DNA of 64,000 nucleotides from an uncultured Paracoccaceae bacterium (GCA_947495795.1 CANMAI010000007.1:186001-250000); one strand, 5' to 3'; counted from the first letter of the stretch, positions 9,086-17,291 are shown. Numbers and translations are program-made. Notes: generated by a model not told the origin, from the letters alone.

Positions 9086-9590
9086 ACTTGCGGGCCTGGG
9101 CGATCAGCTCTGCGCCCCGGTCCGTCAAGAGGATCGCGATGACATCGGCGAAATCGCGGGCGGCCTTGCCGGAGGTGGCACCACCCACCCCGATGCGGCG
9201 ACCAAAACGCCAGTAAAGGCCGGGCTTCCATGTCCGCGCCATACCCTCCTTGCCGACGATCAGGAAGCCGTTGGAGGGCTTGAAGGCGAAGAAGCCGCGA
9301 TCGACTTTATCTATATTTTTCAAGGCGATGATAGTCTCGCCATTGCTTTCGAACAGGCCGTGTTCGGTCAGGATCAGCGCGGCTTCGGTGGCCTTGTAAT
9401 AGGCATAACCCTGCCAGAGGAACACACCCCCAAGGGCCACGAGGAAGAGCCGGGAGAAGAGGCCGCCTTCGGGCATGGAGAGGGCAACCACGACCAGAAG
9501 CCCGCCGAGAGCCGCCTGTATGAGCGCCCCGAACACCCGCCGCGCGGGAGAGACATTGAGGGCGGCGATGGGGTTTTCGAGATGTTCCAT
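9072..9590 (-). CDS. Conserved hypothetical two-TM membrane protein
   Basis: The 172-residue protein has two predicted membrane helices at about residues 18-40 (LIQAALGGLLVVVALS) and 44-65 (FLVALGGVFLWQGYAYY). These are followed by a soluble beta-rich domain (ALILTEHGLFESNGETI) that looks like a small PH-like or GRAM-like domain, although I cannot assign it firmly. The C-terminal tail is probably helical. The start ATG lies 39 bp from the phased heptamer repeat at 9629-9670, which could be part of its regulatory region. Function unknown. Confidence 0.65.
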   Translation of the reverse strand: MEHLENPIAALNVSPARRVFGALIQAALGGLLVVVALSMPEGGLFSRLFLVALGGVFLWQGYAYYKATEAALILTEHGLFESNGETIIALKNIDKVDRGFFAFKPSNGFLIVGKEGMARTWKPGLYWRFGRRIGVGGATSGKAARDFADVIAILLTDRGAELIAQARKSTSS

Positions 9591-9628
9591 GGAAGCGCAG
9601 ATACGGGAAAAACAGGGCGAAAGGAAAG

Positions 9629-9670
9629 GCTGGATTTGGTATGGGTTTGGTAGTGTTTTGGTAATGTGAC
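9629..9670. repeat. 42-bp helically phased TTTGGTA repeat, copy 1
   Basis: Three TTTGGTA heptamers start at 9635, 9646 and 9657, exactly 11 bp apart, and end in ATGTGAC. A fourth, imperfect TTCGGTA follows at 9674. A second 42-bp copy with 36 of 42 identical bases is at 41395-41436. This copy lies between the divergent genes at 9590 and 9689. One-turn spacing suggests a protein-binding array on one face of the helix. Confidence 0.6.
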
Positions 9671-9688
9671 TGTTTCGGTAGGTTTTTG

Positions 9689-11017
9689 ATGACGAAAAAC
9701 GTTGAGAAGAGCTTTGTTAACTGGCCGTTCGCGGCGGTGATCCCGCGCAAATGGCCCGTGGGTGGTCAGCAGGTGGCATGGTGCTTTCTGGCGGTTTGCA
9801 CGGTGGGCGTGGCGGTGGTGGCGCTGCTGCTGCTCTGGGCATGGGTGGCCGGTATCGGGTTGCTGCTGGAAGAAAGCCGGAGCGCCGTTCAGGATACGGG
9901 CAAGGACCGGTATTTCGAGAACCGGAACGCGATGCTGATCCTTGCGGCGGTCGTGGGGGCACCGCTGGTGATCTGGCGGGCGTGGCTGGCCGGGCGGCAG
10001 GTGCGGATCAATCAGGAGGGGCATTATACGGAGCTGTTCACCAAGGCGGTGGAGCAGCTTGGGGCGGATAAGGTGGTGTGGCGAGGCGTGAAACGAAACG
10101 TTCCGGATGGAAAGGGGGGAACGCTGGAAGTGGAGCAAAGCGAGCAAAGCTCGCAACCTAACATCGAGGTAAGGTTGGGCGCGATCTATGCGCTGGAACG
10201 GGTGATGCATGACAGCGTGCGGGATGCGGGGCCGATCCTTGAGACGCTTTGCGAATATGTGCGGGAGAATTGTGGGACGGCGCAGGAATATCATGGCGAA
10301 GACTTCCCGGAGCGCGAGGACGAGGAAACGCTGGGTGACTGGCTGGAGAGACTGGAAGCGGCGGTGGAGGCAAAGAAGATGTGGGCAGATTCGTTGCGGA
10401 ACGCCGCGCCAGGCAACCGGGCGGATGTGAAGGCGGCACTTCGCGTGATCGCCCGACGCCCGGAGCAATGGCAGGGGCCGGATGTGAAGCCCGATCTGCG
10501 CCGGGTGAATCTGCAAGGAACGGACTTGCAGGACGTGGATTGCACACATTTCAACCTCAGCTGGGCGCGGATGGAGGGGGCGGACCTCAGCGGGACGCAG
10601 ATGGAGGGGGCGGACCTCAGCTGGGCGCAGATGGAGGGGGCGGACCTCAGCTGGGCGCAGATGGAGGGGGCGAACCTCCGCGGGGCGCGGATGGAAGGGG
10701 CGAACCTCCGCGGGGCGCGGATGGAAGGGGCGGACCTCTTCGGGGCGCGGATGGAAGGGGCGGACCTCTTCGGGGCGCGGATGGAGGGGGCGAACCTCAG
10801 GAACGCTACTCTTCGAGGTGCGTTCCTGAGGTCCAATTTTACCAATCTGGCATATTTACCGGAGGATTTCGAGGTGCAGCTTCAGGAAGCCTTTGGGCAC
10901 CAGACAGAGACCATGTTGCCGGAGAGGATTGAACCTCCGGCGCATTGGTTTCCAGTCGAGGGGTTCGAAAGCGAGTATGAGGCATGGCAGGCCTTCAAGC
11001 GGTCGCTTGGGATGTGA
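9689..11017 (+). CDS. Membrane-anchored pentapeptide-repeat protein
   Basis: The 442-residue protein has two N-terminal membrane helices (about residues 29-57, VAWCFLAVCTVGVAVVALLL, and 78-99, AMLILAAVVGAPLVIW). A soluble helical region of about 170 residues follows, then a block of A(D/N)Lxx pentapeptides from roughly residue 275. Within this block, eight 10-residue units of the form ARMEGADLxG are encoded by nearly identical 30-bp repeats (10565-10804). Pentapeptide repeats fold as right-handed quadrilateral beta-helices. Their biochemical role here is unknown. ATG 9689 is preferred over the adjacent TTG 9686. The short C-terminal domain (HWFPVEGFESEYEAW) is unassigned. Confidence 0.85.
   Translation: MTKNVEKSFVNWPFAAVIPRKWPVGGQQVAWCFLAVCTVGVAVVALLLLWAWVAGIGLLLEESRSAVQDTGKDRYFENRNAMLILAAVVGAPLVIWRAWLAGRQVRINQEGHYTELFTKAVEQLGADKVVWRGVKRNVPDGKGGTLEVEQSEQSSQPNIEVRLGAIYALERVMHDSVRDAGPILETLCEYVRENCGTAQEYHGEDFPEREDEETLGDWLERLEAAVEAKKMWADSLRNAAPGNRADVKAALRVIARRPEQWQGPDVKPDLRRVNLQGTDLQDVDCTHFNLSWARMEGADLSGTQMEGADLSWAQMEGADLSWAQMEGANLRGARMEGANLRGARMEGADLFGARMEGADLFGARMEGANLRNATLRGAFLRSNFTNLAYLPEDFEVQLQEAFGHQTETMLPERIEPPAHWFPVEGFESEYEAWQAFKRSLGM
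10565..10804 (+). repeat. Eight tandem 30-bp coding repeats
   Basis: Eight head-to-tail 30-bp units encode the decapeptide A-(R/Q)-M-E-G-A-(D/N)-L-x-x, two pentapeptide turns each. Neighbouring units differ by only a few bases, including third positions, so the array grew by recent duplication rather than by protein-level selection alone. Copy number is expected to vary between strains. Confidence 0.9.
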
Positions 11018-11020
11018 GGG

Positions 11021-11046
11021 TGATGGGTTGACACCCACCCTACGGG
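11021..11046. repeat. Dispersed 26-bp hairpin repeat, copy 1
   Basis: The segment carries TGGGT-tgac-ACCCA followed by CCCTACGGG. It lies 4 bp after the stop of the pentapeptide gene. It matches 41877-41902 at 23 of 26 positions, and that copy also lies just beyond the 3' end of a gene. Confidence 0.65.
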
Positions 11047-11143
11047 GTTGTTCCTGAATGGGGGACAGTGTTTTGCTTTTTGCGGGCGTTGTTCCGGATC
11101 TTGCGACGGTTAGATCTGGGCAAAGCTGAAAAGGAGACGATCC

Positions 11144-12055
11144 ATGTCTTTTCGACCTGTGAAAGCCGAGAGCCTTGCGCAACCGACGATGGAGGGGGCC
11201 GGGGTGCATCTGCATCGGGCGTTCGGGTTCAGTGACCCTGCGATGCTCGACCCGTTCCTGTTGTTCGATGATTTCCGGAATGATGACCCGGCGGCCTATG
11301 CCAGGGGGTTTCCGTGGCATCCGCATCGGGGGATCGAGACGATCACCTATGTGCTGGAGGGGGAGGTGGCGCATGGCGACAGCCTCGGCAATTCCGGCGT
11401 GCTCGGCCCCGGTTCCGTCCAGTGGATGACGGCAGGGTCCGGCATCCTGCATCAGGAGATGCCGCGCGGGAATGCGAAGGGCGAGATGCACGGGTTCCAG
11501 CTATGGGCGAACCTGCCGGGCCGCCTGAAGATGACGGCGCCGCGCTATCAGGATGTGGGGGCCGGGGATATTCCCGAGATCATCGATGATGACGGGACGC
11601 GGGTGCGGGTGATCGTCGGGTCCTTCTGGGGGAAATCCGGGCCGGTGGACGGGATTGCCGCCGAGCCCTTGTATCTGGATGTGAGCGTGCCGCCGGGGGT
11701 GACAAAGGTGCTGCCGGTGGACACCTATGCCCATGCCTTCGCCTATGTGTTCGCGGGTGCTGCGCGGTTCCGCGATGCGAGCCGGCCTTACGGGGTGCGG
11801 GTGGAGAAGGAGTTCGCGGGCGAGGAGTTGAACATCCGCGATCTGTCGGGCAACCGGACTTTGGTGCAGTTCGACACCGGTGACGAGGTGCGGGTGACGG
11901 CTGGAGATGAGGGTGTGCGGTTCCTTCTGATCTCGGGCAAGCCGTTGGGGGAGCCTGTGGCGTGGCACGGGCCGATCGTGATGAACACGCAGGGAGAGTT
12001 GCGTCAGGCGATGCGGGATCTGCAGAACGGGACGTTCATTCAGGCGCAGCATTGA
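11144..12055 (+). CDS. Pirin family protein
   Basis: The 303-residue double cupin has the pirin N-terminal signature: FLLFDDF near residues 40-46, the metal-binding HPHRGIETITYVLEG around 59-73 (two His and a Glu ligand, HxH..E), and SGILHQEMP near 99-107. Pirins bind Fe(II). Some bacterial members act as quercetin 2,3-dioxygenases and others as redox-sensing partners, so the substrate is uncertain. A good ribosome binding site (AAGGAGA) precedes ATG 11144. Confidence 0.88.
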   Translation: MSFRPVKAESLAQPTMEGAGVHLHRAFGFSDPAMLDPFLLFDDFRNDDPAAYARGFPWHPHRGIETITYVLEGEVAHGDSLGNSGVLGPGSVQWMTAGSGILHQEMPRGNAKGEMHGFQLWANLPGRLKMTAPRYQDVGAGDIPEIIDDDGTRVRVIVGSFWGKSGPVDGIAAEPLYLDVSVPPGVTKVLPVDTYAHAFAYVFAGAARFRDASRPYGVRVEKEFAGEELNIRDLSGNRTLVQFDTGDEVRVTAGDEGVRFLLISGKPLGEPVAWHGPIVMNTQGELRQAMRDLQNGTFIQAQH

Positions 12056-12063
12056 TTGGGGGT

Positions 12064-12099
12064 GCTTTTCCCGGGCGCCATTGAGGCCCCGGGAAAAGC
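12064..12099. terminator. Inverted repeat between convergent genes
   Basis: GCTTTTCCCGGG (12064-12075) and CCCGGGAAAAGC (12088-12099) form a 12-bp perfect stem with a 12-base loop. It sits between the pirin gene and the opposing entericidin-like gene, so it may terminate both, although the T-tracts are inside the stem rather than after it. Confidence 0.5.
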
Positions 12100-12119
12100 G
12101 TGGGCGCCTTGCGGCAGCC

Positions 12120-12233
12120 TCAGAAAGCGTTGTCGATGGCCTGACCTGCACCGGTGATATCGCGGCCGACGCCCTTGACGGTTTCGCAGGCGGTGAGCCC
12201 GAGAAGGGCTGCGATGATGAGGGCTGTGCGCAT
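12120..12233 (-). CDS. Entericidin A/B-type small lipoprotein
   Basis: The reverse strand encodes 37 residues from ATG 12233, preceded by GGAAG, to TGA at 12120. The peptide starts with a hydrophobic signal and a lipobox (LTAC, lipidated Cys16), followed by the glycine-rich tail ETVKGVGRDITGAGQAID that is typical of the EcnA/EcnB family. Entericidins are tiny outer-membrane lipoproteins; in enterics they form an antidote/toxin pair, but single copies are common in alphaproteobacteria and their role there is unclear. Confidence 0.85.
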   Translation of the reverse strand: MRTALIIAALLGLTACETVKGVGRDITGAGQAIDNAF

Positions 12234-12286
12234 GGATTTCTTCCTTTTGCGGTTTGCTCGTATATCCTCTGTTTATCAGGAAAGGG

Positions 12287-13150
12287 ATGTGCTGCCAGCC
12301 CTTCCGGATTCTGGCGGTGTGGAAGGGCGTGACTGTGCCGAACGAGACGAATATTCTTTCACCCGTGACGCTAATTTCGGCAGGGCGATCAGGGACTTCG
12401 CTTGTGCAGGGCGTATTCGGGCATCATCCGGACTTCCAGATCTGCGGGGAGACGGCGGCGCTGGCGTTTCGGGCGTTTCATGCGGCGGAGACGGCGTTGG
12501 GTTTCGTGCCCGGCATGGCGGGGATCGGCCCAGAGGAGCGCGTGGCGCGGGGCGTGCGGGCGATGTATCTGGCGATGTTGCCGGGCGATGCGCCCCATTG
12601 GTTTCAGAAGCCTTTGGGGGCTCCGTTTCTGGGCCGGGATCTGAACCCGAACCGCGATCCGGAGCCCTATTTCGACTGGTATTGGCGGGCGTTGTTGGCG
12701 AGCTTTCCGGATGGTCGGTATATGACTGTGTTGCGCCATCCCTGCGATGTGATGGTGAGCTGGAAGGCCTGGTTTCGCGAGAGCCATGAGGTGGCGTTGG
12801 AGAAGATCTGCCGGATGGCGCAGATCGTGATGCATCCCGCCTCTCCGATTGCCACGGCGGTGGTGTATCGGCGTCTGGTCGAGGATCCGGAGGGGGAGGT
12901 GCGGCGGGTTTTTGCGGCGCTGGACAAGCCCTATCATGCGGATTGCCTGAAGGCATTGGATATTGCCTTTGTGGCGGAGCGCGGCCGCCCTTTCCGTCAG
13001 CCGTTGGAGCAGGTGTCCGAGCGGCGGGAGGCGCGGTTTTCCAGCCGGGCGCGGTGGGGCGAGATCGATCGGAGCCTCTTCACAGAGGAGCGCCGCGCGG
13101 TGCTCGATGTCATGTGGGCCCGGTTCGGAGAGACGATAGACTGGCCGTGA
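12287..13150 (+). CDS. Sulfotransferase family protein
   Basis: The product (about 287 residues from ATG 12287) carries the PAPS-binding P-loop SAGRSGTSLVQGVF near residues 31-44 and the 3'-phosphate region VLRHPCDVMVSWKAWF near 148-163. Both are characteristic of sulfotransferases, which move sulfate from PAPS to hydroxyl or amine acceptors. The start is uncertain: ATG 12287 has AGGA five bases upstream, while GTG 12335 would give a shorter N-terminus closer to the P-loop. The acceptor is unknown and no PAPS synthesis genes are nearby. Confidence 0.75.
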   Translation: MCCQPFRILAVWKGVTVPNETNILSPVTLISAGRSGTSLVQGVFGHHPDFQICGETAALAFRAFHAAETALGFVPGMAGIGPEERVARGVRAMYLAMLPGDAPHWFQKPLGAPFLGRDLNPNRDPEPYFDWYWRALLASFPDGRYMTVLRHPCDVMVSWKAWFRESHEVALEKICRMAQIVMHPASPIATAVVYRRLVEDPEGEVRRVFAALDKPYHADCLKALDIAFVAERGRPFRQPLEQVSERREARFSSRARWGEIDRSLFTEERRAVLDVMWARFGETIDWP

Positions 13151-13154
13151 GCGT

Positions 13155-13439
13155 CTATCTGCTGCTGGAAGACTGGCCGCCGAGGATGCCGCCGAGGTTT
13201 ATCTGCGGGCGCTGGCTTCGGCGGGGCGGCGTGCAGCGCGGCGTGCCGTTCTGTAGCCGGTAGGCACCGCCCAGACCTTCGCAAGTGGCTTTGACGCCTT
13301 GCGCGTAGGCCTGTTGTTGTGCGGCTTTCACGCAGGCGCTGGTGAAGCGGCCGTTGGTATCGGCGGTGCAGATGTTCTGCGCGAGGGTTGGCAGGGCGGG
13401 CAGAGCCGTGAGCGCGGCTGCGAGGCATAGACGATGCAT
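13155..13439 (-). CDS. Small exported hypothetical protein
   Basis: The 94-residue protein starts at ATG 13439 and has a clear Sec signal peptide (LCLAAALTALPALPTLAQ). The mature part contains three cysteines (NICTAD, SACVKAA, KATCEGL) plus a C-terminal CTPPRR and ends in a Gly/Ser tail. It lies 5 bp after the membrane-protein gene (13445-14143), so the two probably form an operon. I do not recognise the family. Confidence 0.6.
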   Translation of the reverse strand: MHRLCLAAALTALPALPTLAQNICTADTNGRFTSACVKAAQQQAYAQGVKATCEGLGGAYRLQNGTPRCTPPRRSQRPQINLGGILGGQSSSSR

Positions 13440-13444
13440 GGGCG

Positions 13445-14143
13445 TTACTCCTCTTCTGGTGGACACAGGTTGACCCCTCCGGGGCCGGTACAGAAATCGG
13501 GTTCCGGGATCGGGGAGGCCGGTGGCTCCTTCGGCATGGCGGTTTCCATGAAGGCGGGGAGCGTATCGCGGGCTTCGGGGCAGAGTTGGTAGGTGCCCGT
13601 TTCTCCGTCGAGGCACCAGAGGAGGCCGCCGGGGGCCGTGACCTCTACCGCGCGGACATTGATGGCCAGAAGCTGGGTGAAGGCCATGACGGCGACGCCG
13701 CCGAGGAGGAAGATGACGCCGGGAGAATAGGCCTGAAAGGAAAGCTGGCCTTTCTGGACGGGTGTGGGCGCATCGCCCGCCAATGCGCCTGAAATTGTGG
13801 TGAGCGAGGTGACCTGACGGAGAATGAAAACGCCGCCCATCGTACAGAGGGCCAAGCCCACGATGAAGGAGAAACCAGTGAGGAAGGTGCGCAGGATCAG
13901 GGCGAGCGAGAGGCGGCGTTCGCGGTAGGCCAGCGCGTCGTTGTAATAGGCCTCCATCCCCGCCCGCACTTCGCCTGCCGAGATATCGGGGAAGTGGATG
14001 AGGCCGGAATAGAAGAGGCTTGCACCGAAGGCGATGAGGAGCGTGAAGGCCGCGCCCGAGATGGCGATAACGATGCCAAGATCGCGCTCTCGCACACGGT
14101 TCGTGGTTTTGACGGGCGGTGGCCCGGCTTCGGCTTCAGGCAT
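13445..14143 (-). CDS. Hypothetical three-TM membrane protein
   Basis: ATG 14143 is preferred because GGGGAGAC lies just upstream; the open frame extends further but with unlikely composition. The 232-residue protein has predicted membrane helices at about 24-45 (IVIAISGAAFTLLIAFGASL), 85-110 (TFLTGFSFIVGLALCTMGGV) and 140-165 (GVIFLLGGVAVMAFTQLLAI). A C-terminal Pro/Glu-rich tail with several cysteines follows. Function unknown; it precedes the small exported protein in a two-gene operon. Confidence 0.6.
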   Translation of the reverse strand: MPEAEAGPPPVKTTNRVRERDLGIVIAISGAAFTLLIAFGASLFYSGLIHFPDISAGEVRAGMEAYYNDALAYRERRLSLALILRTFLTGFSFIVGLALCTMGGVFILRQVTSLTTISGALAGDAPTPVQKGQLSFQAYSPGVIFLLGGVAVMAFTQLLAINVRAVEVTAPGGLLWCLDGETGTYQLCPEARDTLPAFMETAMPKEPPASPIPEPDFCTGPGGVNLCPPEEE

Positions 14144-14335
14144 TCCGGTCTCCCCCCAGATCGCGGAATTTCGTGCAGGGCAAGGCGTTTTGCCTTGCCC
14201 GGTGCATTTGGGGACGCGGCCCGTGTTTTCACGGGCAACTGCCGCCTTGCGTCTCAAATTGCATAGCATATCTGCGGAAAACGGAATGCGATAATGGTCA
14301 CAGTTTGCTGTTGCGTCGGCTATGGCCCTTCGGCT

Positions 14336-15316
14336 TCAGCCGCGTTGCAGCAGCCGATCAATCTCGGCCATTTGCTCGGGTGTGAGCGGGCCGATAACGG
14401 CGGCGCGGAGGTTCTCGGTGAGCTGCGCCTCCGTGCGGCATCCCGGTATCGCCACCACATTCGGGTGGCGGGCGATGACCCAGCAAAGCGCGCCCTGTGC
14501 GAGCGTGCGGCCCCTTGAGGTGAGGATTTCGCGGATGGCATTGAGACGGTTTTGCCATGCAGGTTTTGGCTGGCCGCCTGCAGTGAGAAAATCCAGCCAT
14601 GCGGGCGGGCGGGCGCGAATATCGTCGGCGGGCAAGCTGGTGGCTGCGTTGAATTTGCCGCTGAGTGCACCCATTGCGAGGGGCAGGCGGGCGAGGCCGA
14701 GGCTTTCATCACAGAGCGAGATCATCCCGGGGGCATCGGCCAGAACGTTGAGGCGGAACTGGAAAGCGGCGGAGCCCGGAAAGGCCCTGGCACGGGCGGG
14801 GTCGTCCGTGCTCCAGCCGTAATGGCGGATGAGGCCTTCCTTGCGCAGTGCCTCCAGCGTGTCGGCCACCTCCTCGGCTTGCGCGATGGGGTGGTCGCCG
14901 TTGTGGAACTGGTAGAGATCTATGCAATCTGTCCCGAGCCTTCGCAGGGAAGCCTCAACCGCCTGCCGGATATAGACCCTGTCCGCCCTCTCGCCGGTGA
15001 GCGTTTGGCTGGCTTCATCGTAGGTTTTGCCGAACTTGGTGGCGAGGATGATCTTGTCTCGCTTGCCTTTCAGAGCCTGCCCGATGATCCGTTCCGCATG
15101 GCCGGTGCCGTAGACATCGGCTGTGTCGATCAGCTTTACGCCATGCTCCAGAGCTGCATGGAGTGCCCGGGTGGAGGCGTTATCGTCTACCTGGCCATAA
15201 CCGAGCGGTGCTCCCTTCGTGCCGGTATGGCCCGAGCCGCTGAAGAAGGGGCCGCCGATGGCCCAGGTGCCAAGGCCAATAGGGCCGAGCGTTTCGCGGG
15301 AGAGTGTGTCTTGCAT
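14336..15316 (-). CDS. Aldo/keto reductase
   Basis: The 326-residue TIM-barrel oxidoreductase contains the AKR catalytic tetrad: Asp and Tyr in LIDTADVYGTGHAE, Lys in ILATKFGK and His in LYQFHNGD. AKRs reduce aldehydes and ketones with NADPH. ATG 15316 is preferred to the annotated upstream alternative (15346) because AAGGTGA precedes it at a good distance. It is divergent from the ClbS/DfsB-like gene. The substrate cannot be inferred. Confidence 0.88.
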   Translation of the reverse strand: MQDTLSRETLGPIGLGTWAIGGPFFSGSGHTGTKGAPLGYGQVDDNASTRALHAALEHGVKLIDTADVYGTGHAERIIGQALKGKRDKIILATKFGKTYDEASQTLTGERADRVYIRQAVEASLRRLGTDCIDLYQFHNGDHPIAQAEEVADTLEALRKEGLIRHYGWSTDDPARARAFPGSAAFQFRLNVLADAPGMISLCDESLGLARLPLAMGALSGKFNAATSLPADDIRARPPAWLDFLTAGGQPKPAWQNRLNAIREILTSRGRTLAQGALCWVIARHPNVVAIPGCRTEAQLTENLRAAVIGPLTPEQMAEIDRLLQRG

Positions 15317-15491
15317 GGTTGCTTCACCTTGGGATTGGTTGCGCATTTATGAGACGTTTTGCAGCCCCTTCTGGTCAACGGACAGAATTGCAAGCGGAGT
15401 TTCAGGTTTGTGGGCCTGTGTTGATGCGGATCAAGGGCATTGGATGCGGGATGGGCTTTCTTTTCATGAGGGTGAAACGGAGGATGGCACA

Positions 15492-15983
15492 ATGCCTGCG
15501 GCGACGAACAAGGCGGATCTGCTGGTGGTGACGCTGAAGGATTACGCCAAGCTGGCCAAGTTGATCGAGGGGATCGATGAAGCCGTGGCGGGGCGCAAGG
15601 TCGAGGAGGATACCTCGATCAAGGATGTGGTGGCGCATCGGGCGCATTGGATCGGGCTCTATCTCGGCTGGTACAGCGATGGGATCGCGGGGCGCGATGT
15701 GCATATGCCAGCCAAAGGGTACAAGTGGAGCGAGTTGAAGGCGTATAGCGCGCGGCTGCGGGAGGATCATGCAGGGCTGAGCTGGGATGATGCGCGCGCG
15801 GCGCTGGCAGAACGGCACGCGGCTTTGGTGGCCTTTGTGGAGCGGCATTCGGAGGCGGAGCTTTATGGCGCGCCCATGATCGGGCACGATAAGTGGAGCG
15901 CCGGACGCTTTGCCGAAGCTTCAGGGGCGAGCCATTACCGCTCTGCTGCGAAGTTTATCCGTAAGGCTTTGAAATCCAACTAA
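15492..15983 (+). CDS. ClbS/DfsB-family four-helix bundle protein
   Basis: The start at ATG 15492 follows GGAGG and gives 163 residues beginning MPAATNKADLL. The conserved SIKDVVAHRAHWIGLYLGW, the GYKWSELKAYS segment and the C-terminal SHYRSAAKFIRKAL identify the ClbS/DfsB (DinB-superfamily) group. ClbS protects against colibactin, and DfsB-type proteins have been linked to self-protection or stress, but most genomic copies are uncharacterised. The upstream in-frame extension overlaps the divergent aldo/keto reductase and is not used. A fragment of a dispersed palindromic element directly follows the stop. Confidence 0.83.
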   Translation: MPAATNKADLLVVTLKDYAKLAKLIEGIDEAVAGRKVEEDTSIKDVVAHRAHWIGLYLGWYSDGIAGRDVHMPAKGYKWSELKAYSARLREDHAGLSWDDARAALAERHAALVAFVERHSEAELYGAPMIGHDKWSAGRFAEASGASHYRSAAKFIRKALKSN

Positions 15984-15987
15984 AGCT

Positions 15988-16014
15988 CATTCAACAGTAA
16001 GTCGAAACGCCTTA
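15988..16014. repeat. Palindromic-ended element, single terminus (copy A)
   Basis: The segment reads as the reverse complement of the left terminus of the 43421-43520 element, sharing the core AAGTCGAAACGCCTTA and 23 of 27 positions. The other end is not apparent, so this is a solo or degraded terminus. It lies 5 bp after the ClbS-like stop codon. Confidence 0.6.
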
Positions 16015-16046
16015 GGGAATGTCGCGATTGATCGGGCTGACATTTT

Positions 16047-17258
16047 CTAGCCTCCGGCCCAATCGGAGGGCCCCGGGAGGTGCGGGTGGGGCTGCATTTC
16101 GAGGTGGAGCCTTTCGCCCTCATAGGGATGCGCGCGGGCGAGGGCTTCATCGACATCAATACCGAGGCCTGGGGTTTGCGTTATGGTGACGAAGCCCTGT
16201 TCGACCGGGTGAGCGCCTTTGATGAGAGCGCTGTGGAACGGCGTCTGGATCGATTCCACCATCAGCGTATTCGGGCAGGTGGCGGCAAGCTGGATATTGG
16301 CGGCCCATTCGATGGGGCCCGCATAGAGATGAGGGGCGATCTGGGCACCCGCCGTCTCGGCCAGTGCTGCGAGTTTCCGTGCCTCCCAGATACCGCCAAT
16401 ACGGCCAAGAGCGGGCTGAACAATGCTGACAGCGCCGGAGCGGAGAAGCGGCCAGAATTCGGCCCGTGTGGTGAGGCGTTCGCCCGTGGCAATGGGCACG
16501 GGGCTTTGGGCGGCAACCTGAGCCATTGCGTCCGGGTTGTCGGGGGGAACCGGTTCTTCGAACCAGAGGGGCTGGTAGGGGGCGATCGCATGGGCGATGC
16601 GGATGGCACCGCCGGGCGTGAACTGGCCGTGGGTGCCAAAAAGGAGATCGGCGCGGCTGCCTACGGCCTCCCGGATCCGGGCGCAGAAGGCTGTGCTGAG
16701 GGCGATGTCCTCCGGCAAGGGCTGGTGGCCGCCCATGGCCGTGTAGGGGCCTGCGGGATCGAATTTGACGGCTGTGTAGCCTTCGGCGACCGCACGGGCA
16801 GCGGCCTCGGCCGAGGCTTCGGGGGAGGTGTAGAAGCCGCGCGGGTCCGCGCTTTCGGCCGGATAGAGATAGGTGTAGGCACGAAGCCTCTGCGTGATCG
16901 CTCCGCCGAGCAAGGCGTGAACCGGCCGCTCGCGAGCCTTGCCAAGGATATCCCAGCAGGCCATCTCCAGCGCCGAGAAGGCTGCCATTACGGTGGGGTC
17001 CGGGCGTTGTGTGAAACCTGCGGAGTAGGTGGTGCGGAACATCATCTCGATATGCTCCGGATTCTGGCCTGCCATATGGCGCTCGAACACATCCGCGATC
17101 ACTCCGCGCATCGCCTTGGGGCCAACTGCCGCGCCGTAGCACTCGCCCCAGCCGATGATGCCGTTGGAGGCGGTGAGCTTCACAAAGATGAAGTAGCGCC
17201 CGCCGAATGATGGGGGTGGGTTGGCGGTGATGATGATATCGAGATCCTGAAGATGCAG
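16047..17258 (-). CDS. Mandelate racemase/muconate lactonizing enzyme family protein (probable CTG start)
   Basis: The protein belongs to the enolase superfamily. A capping domain opens with LQDLDIIITANPPPSFGGRY, followed by a barrel with AVKFDPAGPYT (Lys), FGTHGQFTPGG (His), WFEEPVPPDN (Glu ligand) and IATGERLTT (Glu). Enzymes of this type act on sugar acids by abstracting a proton alpha to a carboxylate. The frame is open upstream to 17378, but that stretch is a long palindrome. The only start with a strong ribosome site is CTG 17258, preceded by GGAGGA at 8 bases, exactly where homologues start. This gives 403 residues. Substrate unknown. Confidence 0.82.
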   Translation of the reverse strand: MHLQDLDIIITANPPPSFGGRYFIFVKLTASNGIIGWGECYGAAVGPKAMRGVIADVFERHMAGQNPEHIEMMFRTTYSAGFTQRPDPTVMAAFSALEMACWDILGKARERPVHALLGGAITQRLRAYTYLYPAESADPRGFYTSPEASAEAAARAVAEGYTAVKFDPAGPYTAMGGHQPLPEDIALSTAFCARIREAVGSRADLLFGTHGQFTPGGAIRIAHAIAPYQPLWFEEPVPPDNPDAMAQVAAQSPVPIATGERLTTRAEFWPLLRSGAVSIVQPALGRIGGIWEARKLAALAETAGAQIAPHLYAGPIEWAANIQLAATCPNTLMVESIQTPFHSALIKGAHPVEQGFVTITQTPGLGIDVDEALARAHPYEGERLHLEMQPHPHLPGPSDWAGG

Positions 17259-17291
17259 TGCCCTGGTCCTCCGTTTTGCTGAGATTTTAAT

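Noticed and set aside
10565-10804. CRISPR-like tandem repeats
   Set aside because: The units are contiguous, coding and in frame in a pentapeptide protein, with no spacers.
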